Shown: positions 8,201 through 16,567 of the stretch, piece by piece
Position numbering within the stretch: the stretch's first letter is position 1
Layout of the letters: each line of letters opens with the position of its first letter
From: JAIQGF01 sp051006995
GTDB taxonomy: Bacteria > Acidobacteriota > Terriglobia > Terriglobales > Acidobacteriaceae
Direction of reading: 5' to 3'
NCBI GenBank assembly: GCA_051006995.1
Contig: JBPCSQ010000016.1
Location: 124,001-188,000 of the forward strand
DNA length: 64,000 nt
Notes under the pieces: generated by a model
What the model was told of the DNA's origin: nothing
Databases searched by the model: none
Seen by the model: the letters and a program-made list of their open reading frames with translations, nothing else
Program-made: the position numbers and the translations under genes

Positions 8201-8989
8201 CTAGGTCGAAGGTTTCTCTGCTTCACTGCCCGTTTCAGGACGGGCGGGCTCGGTGAGGTCCTTGCCGCGGCCGCCATCCATCAGCCGGTGATGGATGCAG
8301 TAGAGTGCCAGCTCCAGCCGGTCGGCCACGCCGAGCTTGTCGTAAATCTTCCGCAGATAGTTCTTTACCACCTGCTCGGTCGTGCCCACTTCCTGGGCGA
8401 TTTCTTTGTTGCGCATTCCCTGCGCGACGCCGGCCACAATCAGCAGTTCCTTATCGCTGAGGCGGTTCTTGGGACGCGCCGCCGGCGCGGCGGTCGCCTG
8501 CGTGCGGTAGGCCTCGACCAGCCAGTTCACACCCTTGTTATCCAGCCACGTCTCCCCTTCCCACACTTTGCGCACGCACTTGATCAGCAGATCGGGCGAG
8601 ATCGAGCGGCTCACGATGGCGCGTACGCCGCGGCGCAGGTACTCCACCGTTTGCTCGGCATCCACTTCGCCGCTGATCAGGATGATCTTCACGCCCGGGG
8701 CGCGCTTCAACACCTCGGAAAAGGCTTCGCCCGGATTCGGCGAGATGCGCGATTCGAAGATCAGCACATCGGCGGGAAATTTGCCGATGGCCGCCAGGGT
8801 TTGGCCAAGATTTTCCGCCTGCGCCACCACCCGCATGTCTTCCTCGAGCGCCATGACTTTGCGGATGCCGGCGCGGAAGATAGCCTGCGTGTCCGCGATG
8901 ATCACGCGGATCGCTTTGCCGCCTGCGTTCTCGGATGGAGTATCCGAGACCTCTGGCTGTGCTTGTGGCTTGGCCAGATGGCTGGCCAT
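8201..8989 (-). CDS. NarL/FixJ-type regulator with a degenerate receiver (phospho-Asp replaced by Glu)
   Basis: 262 residues: receiver-like domain (about 27-145), linker and LuxR-type helix-turn-helix (RLSDKELLIVAGVAQGMRNK then QVVKNYLRKIYDKL). At the place of the phospho-acceptor Asp the protein reads DVLIFESRIS, that is E79, and the conserved Lys is replaced (VSRSIS). Only part of the acidic pocket remains (ADTQ). The domain is therefore unlikely to be phosphorylated and may be locked in one state or bind another signal. ATG 8989 has GGGGAG eight bases upstream and is preferred over the GTG at 9010. It lies 23 bases downstream of a PilZ gene, so the two probably form one operon. Confidence 0.85.
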   Translation of the reverse strand: MASHLAKPQAQPEVSDTPSENAGGKAIRVIIADTQAIFRAGIRKVMALEEDMRVVAQAENLGQTLAAIGKFPADVLIFESRISPNPGEAFSEVLKRAPGVKIILISGEVDAEQTVEYLRRGVRAIVSRSISPDLLIKCVRKVWEGETWLDNKGVNWLVEAYRTQATAAPAARPKNRLSDKELLIVAGVAQGMRNKEIAQEVGTTEQVVKNYLRKIYDKLGVADRLELALYCIHHRLMDGGRGKDLTEPARPETGSEAEKPST

Positions 8990-9012
8990 GATCGCTGCTC
9001 CCCTGAACACCG

Positions 9013-9336
9013 TTACTGCCGACGTTCGAACCGGTACTCGTCGATTACGGCGGCGATAGCGCGGCGTTCGCCTTCGAGGCTACAACGTACCACGCGTCCC
9101 ATTCCGGTTACCAGCACATCCGTGGATGCGCCCAGAACCGCAGCCGGCATGGAAATGCGAAATTCGATATTGGAACCGACTTCCATTTCGCTTTCCAAAT
9201 GGAACAGGACACCGCCGGCGGAGATGTCGTGCGTCTCCGTCTGAAGTTCTTCGCCTGCGGTCGAGATCGCGATGGGGAGCCTGAGCGGGAAACGGACCGC
9301 TCCGCGAAGTTCGGATTGTTCTTCTTCCTTGGTCAC
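9013..9336 (-). CDS. PilZ-domain protein (probable c-di-GMP receptor)
   Basis: 107 residues, essentially one PilZ domain. The c-di-GMP contacts are present: RxxxR as RGAVR near the N-terminus and D/NxSxxG as DISAGG. It starts with GTG, and no good Shine-Dalgarno is visible. It leads a two-gene operon with the degenerate response regulator, so c-di-GMP sensing and transcription control may be linked. A diguanylate cyclase is encoded elsewhere in the window (19225). Confidence 0.88.
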   Translation of the reverse strand: MTKEEEQSELRGAVRFPLRLPIAISTAGEELQTETHDISAGGVLFHLESEMEVGSNIEFRISMPAAVLGASTDVLVTGMGRVVRCSLEGERRAIAAVIDEYRFERRQ

Positions 9337-9378
9337 AGAGTCGCTAGACTACACCCGAAACTCACCCTGTCCAACATT

Positions 9379-9434
9379 ACGAAAGTGACCGCATCCTGTG
9401 GGTACTGAGGGAGTTACTGTGCAGCCACTTTCGT
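9379..9434. promoter_or_regulatory. spaced 9-bp inverted repeat upstream of the PilZ operon
   Basis: ACGAAAGTG at 9379-9387 and its exact complement at 9426-9434, 38 bases apart, sit 43-98 bases upstream of the PilZ start. This could be a two-site operator. It is otherwise unexplained, and 9337-9506 holds nothing else. Confidence 0.25.
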
Positions 9435-9506
9435 GGTCTACCCGATCAACCCTCTCGTGCACACGCGGCACGGAACGCCTGTAGCCTGAAACCCAAAGAC
9501 TGCAGC

Positions 9507-10886
9507 CTAGAATTTCGTCACCTCGGTGAAATTAAAGCCTTTCACCTTCATCGGCGGCGCCACCATGTCGAAGGATTCCTCGCCGCTGGCACGCACCGGT
9601 TGGCCCATCTGCTCCACGTTCGCCAGCAGTTCCACCGCGCTCTGGTTGAAGCGGAAATTGCGGATGCCATGCCGGACTTTGCCGCCTTCGACGTAAAAAG
9701 TGCCGTCTCTCGTCATGCCGGTCAGGATTTTTTCGTAGGGATCCACTTCGCGGATGTACCAAAGACGGGTGATGAGCACTCCACGATCGGTCGAGGCCAC
9801 CATCTGCTCCACCGTCTTCGGCTCCTGCGGCGGCGCAAACACGATGTTCAGCGGTATCTCACCGATTTCGTTGGGCAGCGGAAAGCCGTGTCCGGTCACC
9901 TCCACCGGTCCGACTTTGCCCGCGAGCGCCGATTTCTTCATCTTCTCCGCCGTGGAGCGCGCGTACACCACACGCTGCGGCACGCCCTGTTCGACCAGCA
10001 CTACCCGCTGGCGGCGCACGCCTTCGCCGTCAAACGGCGCCCCCGACTGCAGCGGATGGTAGGCATCGTCGTAGATCGTAATGTTCGGTCCAAACAATTG
10101 CGTGCCGATACGGTTGTTGAGGAACGACCGCTCGTCGAGGATCGCCTGCCCGCCCCAATCCCAGAACATGAAGCCGACCAGGTCGAGCACCGCCGCCGGT
10201 TCGAGAATTGCGGTGTATTTTCCCGGGGCCAGCTCCTGCGGCGCTGCCGATTCGCGCGCCTTGCGCGCCGCCGTCTCCGCCAGGGCCGCGGCGTCAAGGA
10301 TGCGCACGTCGGGCGAATTGGCCTTCTGCCAGCCCGAGGAATCCTTGGCCAGCATGGTGATGGAAATCTCGGCCGAGGTCTGCGTATGAAACGTGCTCAG
10401 CCCGCGCGAATTGACTACCGCCTCCACCGATTCCGACGTCGAAAAGATTCCTGCCGCGGTGAGGTTCTGCTTGCGCGCGACGTCCACGATTTTGCCCACC
10501 GCGTCGGCGCGGTCGGCGGGACTGACGCTCGCGGTTTCAAAAAACGCGCGCTGCACCAGGGGACCGGGCCCAAACGCGGTCGGGCCGGCTACCGGCAGCA
10601 AGTCGGGATCGCGCTGCTGCACTCGCGCCAGGTCTTCGCTGGCCTTCATGCACTGGCGGAGGCTTTCGTCGTCGAACTTGTTGGTGGTGGCGCGCGCCGT
10701 GCGGCCTTCCAATACGGCCCTGACCGAAACGACATAGTTCTCTTCGGCGACGTTCTGGTGAATGGTGTTGTTGGCGAATCGGGTGAGCGCCGATTTGCCG
10801 CCGGAGACAATCAGTTCTACCTCGTCCGCGCTGGCGAACTTTACCACGCGATCGAAAGTTTCTTGCGCTTTGTCTTGGGTGAGCAT
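9507..10886 (-). CDS. PmbA/TldE-type subunit of the TldD/E metalloprotease
   Basis: 459 residues, matching the PmbA/TldE family along its length (N-terminal VELIVSGGKSALTRFANN, middle GKYTAILEPAAVLDLVGF, C-terminal GIRNFRFNQSAVELLANV). TldE is the inactive partner that completes the active site of TldD. The heterodimer trims unfolded peptides, for example microcin precursors, and degrades antitoxins in some species. No HExxxH motif is present here, as expected. It is encoded directly downstream of tldD (60-base gap, same strand). ATG at 10886. Confidence 0.9.
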   Translation of the reverse strand: MLTQDKAQETFDRVVKFASADEVELIVSGGKSALTRFANNTIHQNVAEENYVVSVRAVLEGRTARATTNKFDDESLRQCMKASEDLARVQQRDPDLLPVAGPTAFGPGPLVQRAFFETASVSPADRADAVGKIVDVARKQNLTAAGIFSTSESVEAVVNSRGLSTFHTQTSAEISITMLAKDSSGWQKANSPDVRILDAAALAETAARKARESAAPQELAPGKYTAILEPAAVLDLVGFMFWDWGGQAILDERSFLNNRIGTQLFGPNITIYDDAYHPLQSGAPFDGEGVRRQRVVLVEQGVPQRVVYARSTAEKMKKSALAGKVGPVEVTGHGFPLPNEIGEIPLNIVFAPPQEPKTVEQMVASTDRGVLITRLWYIREVDPYEKILTGMTRDGTFYVEGGKVRHGIRNFRFNQSAVELLANVEQMGQPVRASGEESFDMVAPPMKVKGFNFTEVTKF

Positions 10887-10946
10887 CGTTCGCTTTCGTC
10901 TTTGGCAGCTCTGAGCGGTCAGCTCTCAGCTCTCAACTTTTAACCG

Positions 10947-12419
10947 CTAGTTCCCCTTGTAGGCAGTCCCAACCGTGACTCCCCGAAACCGCGCCGGCGC
11001 CGCTCCGTGTCCGGTGCCCATCGTCTGCATCGGCTGTCCCTTGCCGCAGTTGGGCGTGCCCCACAACGTCCAGTGCTGGCGCGAGCAGATGGCGTCCATG
11101 GAATTCCAGAACTCGGTCGTAATGCCGGAGTAAGACGGGTTCTTCAGCATGCGTCCGAGTTTGCCGCCTTTGATTTCCCATCCGATCTCGGTGCCGAACT
11201 GGAAGTTGTAGCGCTTGTCGTCAATCGACCACGAGCGGTTGGTCTGAAAGAAAATTCCATGATCGGTGTCGGAAATCAACTGCTCCGGGCTGAGCTTTTT
11301 TTCTCCCGGCACGATGCTGATGTTGGTCATGCGAATCATCGGCAGGCGGTTCCAACCTTCGCCGCGCACCGTGCCGCCGGAACGGTCCAGCCCGACCATG
11401 GCCGCCGTCTCGCGCGAGGTCAGGTAGCCGGTGAACAGCCCGCTGCTGATGATCGGCGTGCATTGCGACGGCACGCCCTCATCGTCATACTTGAAGGTGC
11501 CGAGGCCGGGACCGTGTTCGGGACGGGCATCGGCGACCACGTTCACCAGCTCGCTCCCGTACTTCAGCTTGCGCAGCTTCTCCAGTGTCAGAAACGACGT
11601 GCCGGCAAAGTTCGCCTCCATGCCGAGCACGCGGTCGAGTTCGATGGGATGTCCGACTGACTCGTGAATCTGCAATCCGAGCTGCGAGGAATCCAAAATG
11701 ATGTCGAACTTTCCTTGCGGGCACTGGTCAGCCTTGTGCAGGGCGACGCACTCTTCCGCTATGCGACGCGCGTTCTCCACCAGCTTGAGCTCGTGGATCA
11801 GCTCATAACCTTTGTCCTGGTACTGGCCTCCGAAAGAATTCGGAAACGACCGCTTCTGAATTTCCGAGCCGGCAAAGGCGTAACACGCGTAACCGGCGCC
11901 GGTGGTGTGCTTCACCTGGTGGATGTCGGCGCCATCGGAGGAGTAATACCACTGCTCGTAGCGGCGGAAGGTCATGTTGGTTTCCGCCAGCGTGATGCCC
12001 TCGACGGCGCGCAGCTCGGCGTCAACCTTGGTCAGCAGCTCCAGGTTCTGCTCCACCGAAACCGCGAAGGGATCAATTTGGCAGGGACTCGCCCAGTCAT
12101 CGGTGTGGGCCTTCTCTGGCGCCAGGCGCACATCGTGCTCCTTGACCTTGGCCGAAGCGCGCGCGATTTCGACGGCCTGGCCGGCGGTGATCTCGACGCC
12201 TTCGCGCGTCAGGTCCTCGGTGGCGGCGAATCCCCAGGCGCCATCGGCGAGCACGCGAATGCCGATACCCTGCGAGCGGCTGTCGGCCACGTGCCCGACT
12301 TTGCCGTTCTTGGTGGCCAGCGCGCGCTGGCGCTCGTCTATGATGCGGCAATCGGCAAATTGCACGCCGCGCGCGTTGCAGACGTTCAAAGCCCAACTGG
12401 CGATTTCTTTCATGCTCAT
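10947..12419 (-). CDS. tldD: TldD metalloprotease
   Basis: 490 residues. The zinc-binding helix HESVGHPIELDR carries the HExxxH motif that defines active TldD, and the C-terminal CGKGQPMQTMGTGHGAAPARF stretch contributes the third ligand region. It forms the catalytic half of the TldD/TldE heterodimer with the gene just downstream. An open frame extends upstream to 12620 but has no family similarity there; the family N-terminus begins at the ATGs at 12419 or 12413. No Shine-Dalgarno is visible before either. Confidence 0.9.
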   Translation of the reverse strand: MSMKEIASWALNVCNARGVQFADCRIIDERQRALATKNGKVGHVADSRSQGIGIRVLADGAWGFAATEDLTREGVEITAGQAVEIARASAKVKEHDVRLAPEKAHTDDWASPCQIDPFAVSVEQNLELLTKVDAELRAVEGITLAETNMTFRRYEQWYYSSDGADIHQVKHTTGAGYACYAFAGSEIQKRSFPNSFGGQYQDKGYELIHELKLVENARRIAEECVALHKADQCPQGKFDIILDSSQLGLQIHESVGHPIELDRVLGMEANFAGTSFLTLEKLRKLKYGSELVNVVADARPEHGPGLGTFKYDDEGVPSQCTPIISSGLFTGYLTSRETAAMVGLDRSGGTVRGEGWNRLPMIRMTNISIVPGEKKLSPEQLISDTDHGIFFQTNRSWSIDDKRYNFQFGTEIGWEIKGGKLGRMLKNPSYSGITTEFWNSMDAICSRQHWTLWGTPNCGKGQPMQTMGTGHGAAPARFRGVTVGTAYKGN

Positions 12420-12585
12420 GACAATCAGCGATGATAAATCACGAACGGGGCTGCGCGTTCGGGTACCCCTCCCCCTATTGCGGTCCTTGAAAACAAAGAA
12501 CTTACAGAATTTCGGCCGCCAGATCCTTGATGTCAAAGAACTTGCACGCAAAATCTTGAGAAGAAAAGAGCTATAAACGTCGTGA

Positions 12586-12606
12586 GCCGCCGGAAAGTCC
12601 GGCGGC
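12586..12606. repeat. short palindrome between divergent genes
   Basis: Perfect nine-base arms (GCCGCCGGA and its complement) around a three-base loop. It lies between the divergent tldD and Smr genes. In the same gap, the motif CAAAGAACTT occurs twice (about 12492 and 12535), both copies followed by x-CA. The rest of 12420-12704 is featureless to me. Confidence 0.5.
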
Positions 12607-12704
12607 CCTGCGCGCGACACCCCTGAGTGTCATTTAGTTAGACGCATGCTGTGCCGTGATGTCGCGGGCGCAAAGAATTATTGCTGTTGAAAACTGCTTT
12701 GCCC

Positions 12705-13073
12705 ATGTCCAAAAAAGGAAAGAACTCGCAGCCAGCAATGAAGCTAGTGAACCTGGAGCAAGGCATGCCGACGGTCCCACTAGCCATCTCGATCCTGGGT
12801 GACGCCCTTCGCATCGCCCGGCGCGAGCGCACCGTGGCCCTGAAGGTCGTCCACGGCTATGGCTCCAGCGGCACCGGGGGCGCGATTCGTCTCGCCGCGC
12901 AGGCCGAACTCTCGCGAATGGCCACGGCCGGCCAAATTCGCTCCTTTATTCCCGGCGAGGAATGGCGCATCTCCGACGAGCGCTCCTGGGCGCTGCTGCA
13001 GCGCTTCCCCGGCCTGAAGGAAGACCACGACCTGGGGCGTGCGAATAAAGGGATCTCCATCGTGGTGATCTAG
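12705..13073 (+). CDS. Smr-domain protein
   Basis: 122 residues. The Smr signature is clear: KLVNLEQGMPT, then ALRIARRERTVALKVVHGYG and SSGTGGAIR, i.e. the HGxG-x3-GxxR core of the MutS2 C-terminal nuclease-like domain. Stand-alone Smr proteins nick DNA or RNA in some bacteria; the role here is unknown. ATG 12705 is chosen over an upstream TTG. No Shine-Dalgarno is evident. A strong hairpin 150 bases downstream may terminate its transcript. Confidence 0.8.
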   Translation: MSKKGKNSQPAMKLVNLEQGMPTVPLAISILGDALRIARRERTVALKVVHGYGSSGTGGAIRLAAQAELSRMATAGQIRSFIPGEEWRISDERSWALLQRFPGLKEDHDLGRANKGISIVVI

Positions 13074-13102
13074 CCAGTGTGCAGTCCAGATTCTCAGCCC
13101 GA

Positions 13103-13189
13103 GTCATTCCGAGCGCAGCGAGGAATCTGTTGTAATCGCCACGATCATCGCAGCCAAGACAACAGGTCCCTCGCTCCGCTCGGGATGAC
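13103..13189. repeat. dispersed-type long imperfect palindrome
   Basis: GTCATTCCGAGCGCAGCGAG on the left and its near complement CTCGCTCCGCTCGGGATGAC on the right enclose about 45 bases. It looks like an intergenic repeat element and encodes nothing I can support. Confidence 0.55.
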
Positions 13190-13220
13190 TCCCCTCAAAA
13201 GCAGCGACCCTCCTCGGGCG

Positions 13221-13253
13221 CCGCGGTCCGGCCCGGTGTTGGCCGGACCGCGG
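13221..13253 (+). terminator. 13-bp hairpin, possible terminator; also palindrome of the CGGNNTT-loop type
   Basis: Perfect 13-base arms (CCGCGGTCCGGCC and complement) around the seven-base loop CGGTGTT, followed by GATTTTG. It could end the Smr transcript. The loop resembles the CGGGTTT loops of two other palindromes in the window (13999 and 50019), so it may be a mobile repeat doing double duty. Confidence 0.5.
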
Positions 13254-13323
13254 GATTTTGCCAGTCCTCATTGCGAATCGCTAATTGCTAACAGCTCGAA
13301 AATGCTACACTCCCGCCCACCCA

Positions 13324-15093
13324 ATGCCCGCCAGTGCAGAGCCATTTCTCAACCGTTTAGAACAAGCCAAGCGCGACTTCGCCCGCGGCGCCGCCGCACG
13401 CGTCGAAAAGCTGCTGACATCGGCCGAGAAGTTCCGCTTCCGCGACGCGGAGTCGCTGATCCGCTTTCATGACGCGCTGCTTTTCCTGCGCGCATTTCCG
13501 CAGAGCTCTGGCGTCGCGCGACGCGCCGACCGCCTGCTGTCAACAATTGGGTCGCGTGTCGCCGAACTGGAGCAAGCCGGCGCCGATCTAGATGCTCTTC
13601 AGGACGAGTCCGTCTCCGGCATTGCCGGCGCCGACATCGTGGACACCTTCACCTACGAAGACGCCACCTGGCTGGCACACGCCTATCCCGCCAACGTTCG
13701 CATTTACTGGGAAGGCGAACTGAACACGAAGCGGCTGGCCAACACGCTGCCGCAAATCATTCCGCTGCTCGATGAAGACGGATTCGCCGAGCCCGACACC
13801 CCGTTCCGCACCTGGCTGGACTCGGCCCGCGGCAACGAGCACGAAGTTCAGTGGCTGCTGCGGCGCTTTGCCGCCCTTCCGCTTCCCGAACGGCGCAAGG
13901 CCGAGCTTTACGAATCGCTCGAGTTGCCGCTGCAATGGTTCCTGCGCGACTCGCCAGCGAGCCGCACGCTCGCCAGACTTGGGGTGCCCAATGTGGTGCC
14001 CCAGACGAGCCGGGTTTGCTCGTCTGGGGAGACAATTTATGTACACACCGCGCCGCTGATCGCGCGCAACCAGGTTTCCATTGCGCGCGAGCTCGCCGCG
14101 CCGCTGGCGCTGGAACCGCTGCCGGCCTCAGAGAGCCGCGAGATCATCGAATTCGCCCGCGCCGCGCTCGCGGTTCGGTACCGCAGCCTCTACGGCATGA
14201 CCTTCGGCGCCGCGCCGGTGCATCGTGCCGCCATCGGTCGCGGGGCGGAAATTTTCCTCTGGGGCGTGCCATCCGACCGCCGCTTCCCTCTGCGCGCCTA
14301 CGGCGGCGGATTCACCGTCAAGAATGGCGTACCTATCAATTACCTGGAGGCCATCTCGCTATTTGATTGGGTGGAGGTCGGCTTCAACGTCTTCTATGCC
14401 TTTCGCGAAGGCGAGACGGCGTGGATCTACTCGCAGGTGCTGCGCGCATTGCGGCAACTGATGGGCGCAAACTGCATCTCGGTGTATCCCTACCAGATCG
14501 GACAGCACAACGAGGAAGCGATTGCGTCGGGCGCGTTCTGGTTCTACCGCAAGCTCGGATTCCGTCCCGGCCGGCCCGATCTCGCGGAACTCTGCGAAAA
14601 AGAAGAAAAGAAGATCGCCGCCCGTCCGGGCTACCGCACGCCGGCGCGCACCCTGCGCAAGCTGGCCGAGAGCCACATGTTCTTCGAGGTTGAAGGAACC
14701 CCGCGCGGCGATTGGGACCGCTTTCGCACGCGCAACATCGGCTTCGCCGTGAACCGGTGCATGGCGCGCGAGCACAACGGTGACGCCGCCGATTTCCGCG
14801 ACGCCTCCGCCGAGCGCCTCGCCCGCGCGCTGGACACCCCGCTGTTTGGCTGGCTGGGACAGCGGCGCGAGGTATTCGAAAACTTCGCCATGGTGCTGGC
14901 GCTGGTTCCCGACCTGAAGACCTGGGCCGCCGCCGACCGCTCCCTGCTGGTAGAGATCATCGCCGCCAAGGCTGCGCCCGAAGAATGGAATTACCTGCGC
15001 CTGATGCAGCAGCACGCGCGGCTGCGACGGGCGATTCTGGCGCTCGGTTCTGCTGCCCAGACTGTTCCGGCGCGACATTCTGTTGCCCGATGA
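13324..15093 (+). CDS. unrecognised 589-residue protein with a GNAT-like stretch
   Basis: I do not recognise this family. The protein is soluble-looking, without signal peptide or membrane segment. Around residues 340-420 a segment with NEEAIASGAFWFYRKLGFRP resembles the end of an acetyltransferase fold, and an earlier part reads FDWVEVGFNVFYAFREGETA. Residues about 220-240 (QTSRVCSSGE) are encoded by a perfect 12-base palindrome and look like an in-frame insertion. ATG 13324 is preferred: a TACACT hexamer lies 12 bases upstream and there is no Shine-Dalgarno. It is convergent with ahcY. Confidence 0.7.
   Translation: MPASAEPFLNRLEQAKRDFARGAAARVEKLLTSAEKFRFRDAESLIRFHDALLFLRAFPQSSGVARRADRLLSTIGSRVAELEQAGADLDALQDESVSGIAGADIVDTFTYEDATWLAHAYPANVRIYWEGELNTKRLANTLPQIIPLLDEDGFAEPDTPFRTWLDSARGNEHEVQWLLRRFAALPLPERRKAELYESLELPLQWFLRDSPASRTLARLGVPNVVPQTSRVCSSGETIYVHTAPLIARNQVSIARELAAPLALEPLPASESREIIEFARAALAVRYRSLYGMTFGAAPVHRAAIGRGAEIFLWGVPSDRRFPLRAYGGGFTVKNGVPINYLEAISLFDWVEVGFNVFYAFREGETAWIYSQVLRALRQLMGANCISVYPYQIGQHNEEAIASGAFWFYRKLGFRPGRPDLAELCEKEEKKIAARPGYRTPARTLRKLAESHMFFEVEGTPRGDWDRFRTRNIGFAVNRCMAREHNGDAADFRDASAERLARALDTPLFGWLGQRREVFENFAMVLALVPDLKTWAAADRSLLVEIIAAKAAPEEWNYLRLMQQHARLRRAILALGSAAQTVPARHSVAR
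13999..14029. repeat. palindromic element inside a coding sequence (loop CGGGTTT)
   Basis: Perfect 12-base arms (CCCCAGACGAGC and complement) around the loop CGGGTTT, in frame within the 13324 gene. A palindrome with the identical loop but an unrelated stem lies at 50019-50049. Confidence 0.75.
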
Positions 15094-15097
15094 AAGC

Positions 15098-15127
15098 AAA
15101 AAACTGCCCGGCCGAAGGCGGCCGGGC
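15098..15127 (-). terminator. Rho-independent terminator of ahcY, built from a GTAGCCCGG-type repeat
   Basis: On the minus strand an eight-base stem (GCCCGGCC/GGCCGGGC, loop six) is followed within two bases by TTTTTT, about 55 bases past the ahcY stop. The same repeat, 24 of 25 bases identical on the opposite orientation, sits inside mtaB at 25660. Confidence 0.8.
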
Positions 15128-15181
15128 TACATCCTCAATCGCTTCTTGTCGTTCCCTGAAGCCTGCAGCCTGTAGGCTGGT

Positions 15182-16459
15182 TTACGTTCCTTCACTCCAG
15201 CTCGCCAGGTATTCTTCCTGCTCCGGCGTCAGGCGATCGATCTTGATACCCATCGATTCCAGCTTGAGCTTGGCAACGCGCTTGTCGAGATCGTCCGGAA
15301 CCTTGTACACCTTCTTCTCCAGCGTCTTGTGGTTCTTGACGATGTAGTCGAGCGAGAGCGCCTGGTCGGCGAAGCTCATGTCCATCACCGAGGCTGGGTG
15401 CCCCTCGGCCGCGGCCAGGTTGATCAGACGGCCTTCGCCCAAAAGGTTGATCTTACGTCCGTCCTTGAGCGAGTACTCCTCGACGAAGCCGCGCGTGGTG
15501 CGCTTCGACGACGACATCTTCTCCAGCGCCGGAATATCAATTTCGACGTTGAAGTGTCCCGAGTTGCTGATGATGGCGCCATCCTTCATCAGCTCGAAGT
15601 GTTCCTTCGCGATCACGCTCTTGTTGCCCGTGACGCTGCAGAATACGTCGCCCAGCTTCGCCGCCTCGGTCATGGACATCACGCGGAAGCCGTCCATCAC
15701 CGCTTCCAGAGCCTTGGTGGGATCCACTTCGGTGATGATGACCTCGGCGCCCTGACCGCGCGCGCGGCTCGCCAGCCCGCGTCCGCACCAGCCGTAGCCG
15801 GCGACCACGAACTTCGATCCCGCCAGCAGGAAATTGGTGGCGCGGATGATGCCGTCAATGGTGGACTGCCCAGTGCCGTAGCGGTTATCGAACAGGTGCT
15901 TGGTATCGGCGTCGTTGACCGCCACGATGGGATACGCCAGCACGCCTTCCTTGGCCATGGCGCGCAGGCGAATCACGCCCGTGGTGGTCTCTTCCGTGCC
16001 GCCGTAGATGCCGGCCAGAACGTCCTTGCGCTTGGTGAGCGCCGTGGTCACCAGGTCGGCGCCGTCATCCATGGTGATGTTGGGCTTGTGGTCCAGCGCT
16101 GCCATGATATGGCTGTAGTAAGTATCGTTGTCCTCGCCCTTGACGGCGAACACGGGCACGCCGTAGTCGCGCACCAGGCAGGCAGCTACGTCATCCTGCG
16201 TGGAAAGCGGGTTGGAGGCGCACAGCGCCACGTCCGCGCCGCCATCGCGCAGCGTGATCATTAGGTTCGCGGTTTCTGCCGTCACATGCAGGCAGGCGGA
16301 AACACGCACGCCCTTCAGCGGCTGGTTCTTGATGAATTCCTTGCGGATGATTTGCAGCACCTTCATGGACTGGTTCGCCCAGTCAATGCGCTTGCGCCCA
16401 ACATCCGCCAATTCCATGCTCTTCACGTCACAGGCGACGTGTGCCGGTGTAGTTGCCAT
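15182..16459 (-). CDS. ahcY: S-adenosylhomocysteine hydrolase
   Basis: 425 residues. It splits S-adenosylhomocysteine into adenosine and homocysteine, with a bound NAD, to remove the product of methyl-transfer reactions. The NAD-binding motif GYGWCGRG and the family motifs DDGADLVT, NDADTKHLFDNRYGTGQS and HFNVEIDI are intact. The length fits the short form that lacks the roughly 40-residue insertion of some bacterial enzymes. ATG 16459 has AGGAG close upstream; the open frame continues further but without similarity. It lies downstream of metK on the same strand, and together they supply and recycle the methyl donor. Confidence 0.96.
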   Translation of the reverse strand: MATTPAHVACDVKSMELADVGRKRIDWANQSMKVLQIIRKEFIKNQPLKGVRVSACLHVTAETANLMITLRDGGADVALCASNPLSTQDDVAACLVRDYGVPVFAVKGEDNDTYYSHIMAALDHKPNITMDDGADLVTTALTKRKDVLAGIYGGTEETTTGVIRLRAMAKEGVLAYPIVAVNDADTKHLFDNRYGTGQSTIDGIIRATNFLLAGSKFVVAGYGWCGRGLASRARGQGAEVIITEVDPTKALEAVMDGFRVMSMTEAAKLGDVFCSVTGNKSVIAKEHFELMKDGAIISNSGHFNVEIDIPALEKMSSSKRTTRGFVEEYSLKDGRKINLLGEGRLINLAAAEGHPASVMDMSFADQALSLDYIVKNHKTLEKKVYKVPDDLDKRVAKLKLESMGIKIDRLTPEQEEYLASWSEGT

Positions 16460-16506
16460 AGGCTCCTGTTGCTTTGCTTTTGCAGTTTTCAATGATTTCA
16501 GACTGG

Positions 16507-16554
16507 GTAGTCCGCAAACCGCAGCCCGCATTCCGAACGCGGGCTGCGGACTAC
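16507..16554. repeat. palindromic element between metK and ahcY
   Basis: GTAGTCCGCA and GCAGCCCGC on the left mirror GCGGGCTGCGGACTAC on the right, with a seven-base interruption in one arm. It lies in the 108-base gap of the likely metK-ahcY transcript and may attenuate or stabilise it. Confidence 0.65.
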
Positions 16555-16567
16555 CGGCTACGTATTT

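Noticed and set aside
9600..10943. 447-codon plus-strand frame
   Set aside because: Shadow of the PmbA gene; the real gene matches its family throughout.
12420..12620. N-terminal extension of tldD to 12620
   Set aside because: The added residues show no family similarity and no signal; the family N-terminus begins at 12419 or 12413.
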